From: Sphingomonas gei
GTDB lineage: Bacteria > Pseudomonadota > Alphaproteobacteria > Sphingomonadales > Sphingomonadaceae
Direction of reading: 5' to 3'
Length of the DNA stretch: 64,000 bases
NCBI RefSeq assembly: GCF_004792685.1
Contig: NZ_SRXT01000004.1
Span: forward strand, 552,625-616,624
Made by a program: the position numbers and the translations under genes. The notes under the pieces were generated by a model. The model had not been told where the DNA came from and searched no databases. It saw nothing but the letters and a program-made list of their open reading frames with translations. Positions 59,201 to 64,000 of the stretch are shown one piece after another (position 1 is the first letter of the stretch; every line of letters starts with the position of its first letter).

Positions 59201-60705
59201 GCGGCATCGCATTGGGCGACTTGCCGATGCCCGGCTTCCGAACGATCGACAGCACGGACGATGCCCCGGTCTTCGTCACGCTGGACCAGGTGATCAATCC
59301 GCCCAAGAAGGACGGCGTGTCGCAAGTCGTCGACATGGACACGACGCCGGCGGACAAGCACGAATCGACCTATTTCACTGCGGCGGTGAAGGCGATCGAC
59401 AACAGCATCGCGATCATGCGGCTGGTCGAGGGACGGCTCGCGCTGTTCGAGGACCTGCGCGACAGCATCGACGCGCTTCGCGGGGTCGTCCTTGCCCAGG
59501 CCAATCAGGTCGCGGCGTGGCTGCGCAGCGTCGATGTCGAAGTCGAGGAAGCGCGCCACGACGTCGCCGTCGCGCAACAGCTTTATGCCGAAGAGCTGGC
59601 ACGCGTCGCCACGGTCAACGCCCGGCGCAGCGCCGTGCTCGAAACGCATGTCTCGGTGATCGCGTGGCGCCGGGTGCGCGAGGCCGATTATCGCGATTCG
59701 GCGCCGGTGCTCGAAATGGCGTCGGGACTCGCCCCCGATCCGGTCATCGCATGCCGCCGCGAGCATCCCGACGTGCCCGAAGAGCTCGACGATTACGTCG
59801 AGCTGCTGCGCGATGCGCCAGTCAAATGGTTCCCGCCGATCGCCCGCGAAGTGGCGCGGATCGACCGGCTGGAAGCCGCGCGCGCCGCGATCGAGGCGAT
59901 GCGCTACCGCGCGCTGCTGCCGATCCTGGCGCGCACCTTCTTCCCCACCAACCGGATCATGTTCGGCGTGCAGCAGGCGTTCGTCGCGCAGCAGCGCGTG
60001 GTGCAGGACCGCCGCGCGCTGATCGCGCAGATCGACTATAGCCGGATCACGGCGCTCTCGCTCGCGCAGACGCATGTCCAGATCCAGCAGACCGCCAGCA
60101 TCGGCGATCTGATCGACGGACGCCATCGCCAGCCGACGCTGACTCGGATGGCGACGAGCGAGATGGAAGCGATCGGCCAGGTCGCTGCCTGCCTCCATGC
60201 CGCCTTTGCCGAAGTCGCGCCGGTGATACGATTGGGCTGGGCCGAGATATTGTCCGAATTCGATCGGCCGGCCCCGCTCGCTTCGCTGGCCGGACTGCCC
60301 GGCTGGCCAGAAGTGCCGCTCGCGGACCGGCGGACATTGCAGGGCTTTGTCGACTGGCTGTTCGCACGGATCGATCGCTCGCAACAGGAAGCGGTCAACG
60401 CGATCAACGAGCTGGTGCGGATAGCATTGCTGATGAGCGCGCATGCCCCGGTCGATGCGATCATCCCGGCGCGACTAGTGGCGCCGGCGCCCGCGGTGCT
60501 CGGCACGCGCTTCCAGTTGGCGCTCGACATCACGCGCATCCGCAAGGGGATGATCACGGTGATCCGCGACCGCAACGATCGCATCGTCTCGCGCGCGGTG
60601 ATCGACGATATCGTCGATGGGCATGCGATGGCAGTGATGACGCAGAATCTGGGAGGCCTGGTTTCGCTGACCAACGATTTGCGCTTCCATCTCGTGACCG
60701 GCTGA
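56242..60705 (+). CDS. Giant eCIS protein (1487 residues), putative target-binding fibre
   Basis: The N-terminal 115 residues hold the shared module in divergent form (ALTAEQDVRSGMQRLYGLSL, then SVSGLEVTAEPGA and SPGIALAVSGED). Around 495-625 is a lectin-like beta-sandwich pattern (DTVWVWVRIHSAAGLTGLSL ... GRWTRLEVPASQ ... VNGVEFGQRGGQVEWGPFG). An Ala-rich low-complexity linker (about 800-835) leads to a long helical C-terminal half with LRDSIDALRGVVLAQANQVA and DVEVEEARHDVAVAQQLYAE. It could reach out from the particle and bind a surface. GGAGG lies before ATG 56242. Confidence 0.82.
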   Translation: MEVTQRIDRAFADEHVIGCDPPLRPDLPNVWRRRMHPFAGRAVSDKALTAEQDVRSGMQRLYGLSLAPGSVSGLEVTAEPGAIGAVPELVQLIVSPGIALAVSGEDISIGSARRVKLAELPVILRVDHADAIEEDEDPDVVTVSPPVGGDRLRPVLPRRIGRSLGGLAASARSALLPHVAVLVARPVTATILGRPMDACPPDARDDAYVDLQRIDGAQLALFLWPAEVTATDGSPDYALPGYDKAQRNRLAYAAFDNEKLFGEDDMHPWDAWGVPLATLGFNPDWSLAFVDRFSVVRIGGTPGNRTALVPMTGDPRLWQARIDQFVGQLVEQPSFDEVLLRDTFVRLPPVGLLPRDLFDPVLRRQTFFPGSFALSAIPVPQSNLDMAIREAAALASYNRSAPDRVELLVPVPDTVYEPHLLEIEVADPRFATTMAAFAADRAGWLATREIGRRRLDRLNEAISGQPVRWPASDLPLGEDSPDPGDQPPVECTRTRRFDEGGATVRLHTMSGAAASLPVAKSDTVWVWVRIHSAAGLTGLSLRLGEATSPSFTAIFSKGVFWGAADGFFGKLFTGGALPPVGRWTRLEVPASQAWDANGGGLDGFLVNGVEFGQRGGQVEWGPFGTTDASGNVATFIADDAPAGAALMSGTAGQTNPSSGWPWKAVPGRENIVVPDFGTAEANGVREVAALDPFRDQWKQGFLRQDLTQLEELGIDAFLGQIRARLDATNDAIDLGFIRARSDIYRVRQYMLGADAASRLVTSPTLADLSARDESARATSAGIAGFLDRIKAFEPIEPTPTPSGGTASAAAAAAAAAAASAKSAAAKSAASSSQLAAAAFVPKIAKLDLVSIAPIAAVAEARERLLTTSATNALASPAFAAPTAMAFSMPLSILPINTAISAIHTPTAFAPPTSIGLAQIGLNSNRYEPADIRGSRPVAGLVERTLSVAERIKPSPAAMALDYAIGSKAAVISTLASLIATAANFRPRGIALGDLPMPGFRTIDSTDDAPVFVTLDQVINPPKKDGVSQVVDMDTTPADKHESTYFTAAVKAIDNSIAIMRLVEGRLALFEDLRDSIDALRGVVLAQANQVAAWLRSVDVEVEEARHDVAVAQQLYAEELARVATVNARRSAVLETHVSVIAWRRVREADYRDSAPVLEMASGLAPDPVIACRREHPDVPEELDDYVELLRDAPVKWFPPIAREVARIDRLEAARAAIEAMRYRALLPILARTFFPTNRIMFGVQQAFVAQQRVVQDRRALIAQIDYSRITALSLAQTHVQIQQTASIGDLIDGRHRQPTLTRMATSEMEAIGQVAACLHAAFAEVAPVIRLGWAEILSEFDRPAPLASLAGLPGWPEVPLADRRTLQGFVDWLFARIDRSQQEAVNAINELVRIALLMSAHAPVDAIIPARLVAPAPAVLGTRFQLALDITRIRKGMITVIRDRNDRIVSRAVIDDIVDGHAMAVMTQNLGGLVSLTNDLRFHLVTG

Positions 60706-60709
60706 GCCG

Positions 60710-62197
60710 GTGAGTGTCGCGATCGCGCGGCTGCGGCTCCGCGGCCCCCCCGATCGCGCGGCGATGGCCCGGTTCGCGATCGAGGACGGGATCCGCACGT
60801 CCTGGCCCGACGACGAGCGGCTGGTGCTGATTCGCCGCGTCGCGCTCGGGCGCACGCAGCCCGACCAGCGGCCCGACCGGCGCAGCGCGCAATTCCGCCA
60901 GGCGTGGGAAACGGCGACGCAGGGGCGGCGTCACGGCGGCGACAGCAGCGCCGGCGACGCCAATTGCGTGTGGTTCGCCAGCCGCGGCGAGGCATGGCGG
61001 CTGCTGCTGCGCGAGCTGATCGCCGGGCGCCGACCGGTCGCGTGGTTCTGGCGGCTGGCAGTGCCGGACTGGCAAGGCGTCCCCGCGCGCGAATGGCTGG
61101 CGGCGGCACTGGGCGAAGCGCTGGCGGGGGACGGGGCGATCGAGCCCGTCGCCCTGGTCGAGGCAGTTGCGGCGGAAGGCGGGATCGACTTGCTGTTCGC
61201 CGCAGCCGAGCAGATGGTGGCGGGTATGGCGCGACTGTCGATCGCCGCCGCTGATCCCCTCGCGGAGCGTGATGCGGCCGTGGCGAGCGCGACGACCGCC
61301 GACGAGCCCCAGGCGCTCGAGCGTGCCGCCATCGCGCTGGTTCTGGCGATGCGCGAAAACCTTCCCGAGAAGCTGGTGGCGACGATCGAACAGCTGGTGC
61401 TGCGGATCGGCGTCGCGGCGCCCTTGGCACGGCGCCTGCTCGAACGGATATTGTTGCGGGGGAGCCCTTCGTTGCAGCTCGCACCTCGACAACTGGCCGC
61501 AGCGGTACGCAGCTATGCCGGGCTGCTGGATACCGGCCGGGTTCCTGCGGCCCTGGTCGCGCACCGGGCGGTGGAGCGGAACGCCGATGCGGCTGCGGCA
61601 GCATTTGCCGAGCGCCTGAGTGAAGCGCGCCCGGCAGGTGGGGCCGACGCGGCAACGCCTACGGTGCCGATACCCGAGCCGGCGCAGGTCCCGGCGTCGG
61701 AAGCGAAGGCGCTTGCTGCATCTCCCGCGTTGCCGAGCTTGCTCGACGAAGCCGAAAGCCCGTTCGCCGGGCTGTGGCTGGTGGTGCCGCTATTGATCCG
61801 GCTCGGTTTTCGCGAATGGCTGGCGGATCATCCCGATTGCGCCGCGGCCGATGGCGGGCGGCGGCTGATCCGCGCGATCGGCCGGCACTTTGACGTCGAA
61901 CCCGGGGATGCTGCTATGCTCCCGCTCGTCGACTGCGCACCCGGCGACCCCAATTTCGCTCGGCCGTGGCGGGTTGCGATGGACTTCCACCTCTGGCGCC
62001 GTGCGCGAATTCGCCTCCACGAAGTCGTCCGCCGCCCGGGCTGGCTGCGCCAGGCGGAAGAGCGGCTGGCAATCCGCTTCGATCCCGAATCGGTCGATCT
62101 GCGGCTGCGCCGCCACGCGCTCGACGTGGACCCCGGCTGGACCGACTGGCTCGGGCTCAGTATTCGGTATCGCTACGCAAAGCGGGGCGAACCATGA
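60710..62197 (+). CDS. Possible tape-measure (Pvc14-like) protein
   Basis: A 495-residue protein. The start MSVAIARLRLRGPPDRAAMA resembles the first strand and helix of the Pvc14-type proteins. Residues about 350-410 (SPFAGLWLVVPLLIRLGFRE, then HFDVEPGDAAMLPLVDCAPG) resemble the conserved C-terminal block of that family. GTG 60710 lies 4 bp after the previous stop. It precedes the AAA+ ATPase gene as in other cassettes. The likeness is weak, so its role as length ruler is tentative. Confidence 0.7.
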   Translation: MSVAIARLRLRGPPDRAAMARFAIEDGIRTSWPDDERLVLIRRVALGRTQPDQRPDRRSAQFRQAWETATQGRRHGGDSSAGDANCVWFASRGEAWRLLLRELIAGRRPVAWFWRLAVPDWQGVPAREWLAAALGEALAGDGAIEPVALVEAVAAEGGIDLLFAAAEQMVAGMARLSIAAADPLAERDAAVASATTADEPQALERAAIALVLAMRENLPEKLVATIEQLVLRIGVAAPLARRLLERILLRGSPSLQLAPRQLAAAVRSYAGLLDTGRVPAALVAHRAVERNADAAAAAFAERLSEARPAGGADAATPTVPIPEPAQVPASEAKALAASPALPSLLDEAESPFAGLWLVVPLLIRLGFREWLADHPDCAAADGGRRLIRAIGRHFDVEPGDAAMLPLVDCAPGDPNFARPWRVAMDFHLWRRARIRLHEVVRRPGWLRQAEERLAIRFDPESVDLRLRRHALDVDPGWTDWLGLSIRYRYAKRGEP

Positions 62198-64000
62198 CCG
62201 CGCCATTGCCTGCCGAGATGCGCAGTTTGCGCGCGCTGGCGCTCCATATGCTGCGCAGCATATGCGGCGCGAAGGGCGCGGCCGGCCCGGCGGTTTCCGA
62301 AGCTTCGCTGCTCGCCGCGATCCGGAGCGCACCAGCGGATGACGACGCGAAGCTTTGCAGCTTGGCCGACCGCTTCGGCCTGAGCGACGGCGAGTTGCTA
62401 GCCGCCGCGCTGATGCTCGCAGTCGAGACCGATGCCGGCACCGCGCGGCTGGTTGCGCAGGCGCAGAACCCGGTCGGCAGCGCGCGCCCGCTCGCCGGGT
62501 TCCTTGCGACGATCTTCGCTCCCTTCGGGCTCGATTGCGTCACTCTGGCGAGCGGCCCCGCCGCGCGGATCGGGCTGATCGATTTGGGTGACGAGCCCGC
62601 GCCGCTCGCCGAGCGCAGCATCGGCATGCCGCTGGCGCTGGTCGCCGCATTGGGCGGCGGGCGGCTCGAGCCCGATGGCATCCACCCGCTGCGGATCGGA
62701 TGCACGGCGCTGCCCGAGGCAATCGTCGCCGAAGCGCAGGCGCGGGCCGCGCGGATCGCGGCGCGCGCCGCGCCGGCGTTGCTCGTGCTGCGCTCGCCGA
62801 GCCTGCGCGAGAGCGAGGCGGTTGCCGCGTTGATCGGCGAGACGCTTGCGCTCGCGCCGGTGGTGTTGGGCGAGCAGCAGCATGTCGCGCAGCATGTCTG
62901 CTGGCTGGCGGCTTCGGGCAGCCTGCCGGTGCTGCGCCGCGCGCTCGGGCCGGGCGAGCGCTGCCGAATCGAGGATTTCGGCGCGTGGGACGGGCCGTTG
63001 CTGCTGCTCGCCGGGATGGAGGGGGTGATCGAAGCGCCCTTGCCGTCGACCGAATGGGCGCTGCCTCTGCCCGACCGCACCGAGCGCGTCGCCTTGTGGC
63101 AGGCCGGCGGAGTCGACGCCGCGCTCGCCGAGCAGGCGGCCACCACCTATCGCCAGGGCGCGGGCAGGATCGCCGAGGTGGCCGAGCGCATCGCCTTGCT
63201 CGGCAGCGACGCCCCGGGCTGGGCCGACCTCGTCGCTGCCGCCGATGCCGGGGCGAGCCAGCTCGACTCGCTGGCGCGGCGCTCCTCGGCGCAGGTCGAG
63301 CGCGAGGATCTGGTGGTGCCGCCCGAGCTGGGTGAGGGACTCGAATTGCTGATCGACCGGATCCGGCTGCGCGACCAGCTTTCCGAAGACTTGGGCAGCT
63401 CGCTGCGCGCGCGCTACCGGCCGGGCGTGCGTGCGCTGTTCACCGGCGAATCGGGCACCGGCAAGACGCTCGCGGTGCACTGGATCGCGCGGCGGGTCGG
63501 GCTGCCGCTCTACCGTGTCGACCTTGCCGCGATGACCAGCAAGTGGATCGGCGAGACCGAAAAGAACCTGTCCAGCGTACTCGATGCTGCGCAGCATGCC
63601 GATGTCGTATTGTTCTTCGACGAGGCCGATTCGCTGTTCGGCGCGCGCACCGATGTCGGCGATTCGCATGATCGCTTCGCCAACGCCCAGACCAATTACT
63701 TGCTCCAGCGAATCGAGGATTTCGACGGAGTCGCGGTGCTCGCCACCAACAGCCGCGATCGCTTCGATCCCGCCTTTGTCCGCAGGCTCGACGCGATCCT
63801 CGAATTCCCGCTGCCGAGCGCTTCGGCCCGGCGGGCATTGTGGGAGACCCATCTAGGCGACCGGCACGGCGTGGCGGCCGAGGAACTCGACTTGCTCTCG
63901 GTGACGATCGATCTCGCCGGGGGGCATATCCGCAACGTCGTGCTCGGCGCGGCGACGCGGGCGCGCAGGGCCGGGCGTCCGCTCGCCGCCGCCGATCTCG
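62194..64000 (+). CDS. AAA+ ATPase of the eCIS (Pvc15-like), 3' end outside window
   Basis: About 602 residues are visible. The C-terminal AAA+ domain is intact so far: Walker A GESGTGKT (about 417-424), [20 protein letters not shown], Walker [10 protein letters not shown] (about 470-478), sensor 1 ATNSRDR and arginine finger VRRLD. The N-terminal 330 residues include a degenerate ATPase-like half ([20 protein letters not shown]). Pvc15-type ATPases are thought to load payloads or help assembly. The gene overlaps the previous one by ATGA and continues past the right edge. Confidence 0.93.
   Translation, partial: MTAPLPAEMRSLRALALHMLRSICGAKGAAGPAVSEASLLAAIRSAPADDDAKLCSLADRFGLSDGELLAAALMLAVETDAGTARLVAQAQNPVGSARPLAGFLATIFAPFGLDCVTLASGPAARIGLIDLGDEPAPLAERSIGMPLALVAALGGGRLEPDGIHPLRIGCTALPEAIVAEAQARAARIAARAAPALLVLRSPSLRESEAVAALIGETLALAPVVLGEQQHVAQHVCWLAASGSLPVLRRALGPGERCRIEDFGAWDGPLLLLAGMEGVIEAPLPSTEWALPLPDRTERVALWQAGGVDAALAEQAATTYRQGAGRIAEVAERIALLGSDAPGWADLVAAADAGASQLDSLARRSSAQVEREDLVVPPELGEGLELLIDRIRLRDQLSEDLGSSLRARYRPGVRALFTGESGTGKTLAVHWIARRVGLPLYRVDLAAMTSKWIGETEKNLSSVLDAAQHADVVLFFDEADSLFGARTDVGDSHDRFANAQTNYLLQRIEDFDGVAVLATNSRDRFDPAFVRRLDAILEFPLPSASARRALWETHLGDRHGVAAEELDLLSVTIDLAGGHIRNVVLGAATRARRAGRPLAAADL

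Noticed and set aside
1..64000. tRNA or rRNA genes
   Set aside because: I read intergenic gaps for GGTTCGA-type T-arms, CCA ends and rRNA-conserved blocks and saw none. A covariance-model scan would be the decisive test.

Overview
The window is high-GC DNA with the coding style and gene set of a sphingomonad (Alphaproteobacteria, Sphingomonas-like). Grounds for this are the very high third-position GC, class Ia nrdA/nrdB, an HrpB helicase, an NDUFS4-like complex I accessory protein, abundant REP-type palindromes of the GTCACCCCGGC and CTGAGCTTGTCGAAG kinds, and TonB-dependent and alginate-export outer-membrane proteins. The genus is inferred from general knowledge, not from a database search. 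Both window ends cut genes: a glycosyltransferase on the left and an AAA+ ATPase on the right.

Left part (1-34.2 kb) is mostly chromosomal housekeeping and accessory genes. A minus-strand operon runs chorismate mutase, lipoprotein, GH130 phosphorylase, GH13 alpha-glucosidase, GT4 glycosyltransferase. A polyprenyl diphosphate synthase, HrpB and an NDUFS4-like protein follow. Then comes a patch of small mobile-looking genes (DUF433/DUF5615 pair, GIY-YIG protein, an AT-rich membrane protein) around nrdB, a DUF559 nuclease between inverted repeats, and nrdA. After that come an amidase, small membrane proteins, a GNAT-type transferase, an acyl-CoA dehydrogenase, the threonylcarbamoyl-AMP synthase, msrA, galE, a PAP2 phosphatase, a TonB receptor and an alginate-export type porin. 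A formate dehydrogenase-like module (molybdopterin oxidoreductase, fdhD, mobA) ends this part.

Right part (34.7-64 kb and beyond) is one coherent system: an extracellular-type contractile injection system (eCIS, phage-tail-like particle). A sigma-54 activator without a receiver domain (34666-35739) lies directly upstream. It is followed by a near-perfect -24/-12 promoter (TGGCACG-N4-TTGCG at 35760-35775), with GTCAC/GTGAC dyads about 90 bp upstream of it. Next come at least 18 tightly packed plus-strand genes, many overlapping by 1-4 bp. They encode a DUF3467 protein, a DUF4255 (Pvc16-like) terminator, two sheaths, two tubes, a Pvc7-like tube-initiator protein with a Gly/Ala/Ser-rich tail, a 57-residue Pvc6-like protein, and a hub and spike made by separate genes. 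They also encode a protein with a C-terminal hydrophobic segment, gp25-, gpJ- and gpI-like baseplate proteins, two small proteins carrying split PKD-like repeats, three proteins sharing an N-terminal module (one of 1487 residues), a possible tape-measure protein and an AAA+ ATPase.

The most noteworthy points are the dedicated sigma-54 control of an eCIS by an adjacent activator with a non-canonical GAFTGA loop (GAFSSA), a baseplate-region protein with a strongly hydrophobic C-terminus, PKD-type repeats divided across three consecutive genes, and a giant putative target-binding protein. No obvious toxin payload or PAAR tip lies inside the window; these may be downstream. A second theme is small nuclease-fold genes (GIY-YIG, DUF559) bracketed by inverted REP arms, and REP palindromes sitting in frame inside hrpB and the threonylcarbamoyl-AMP synthase gene.
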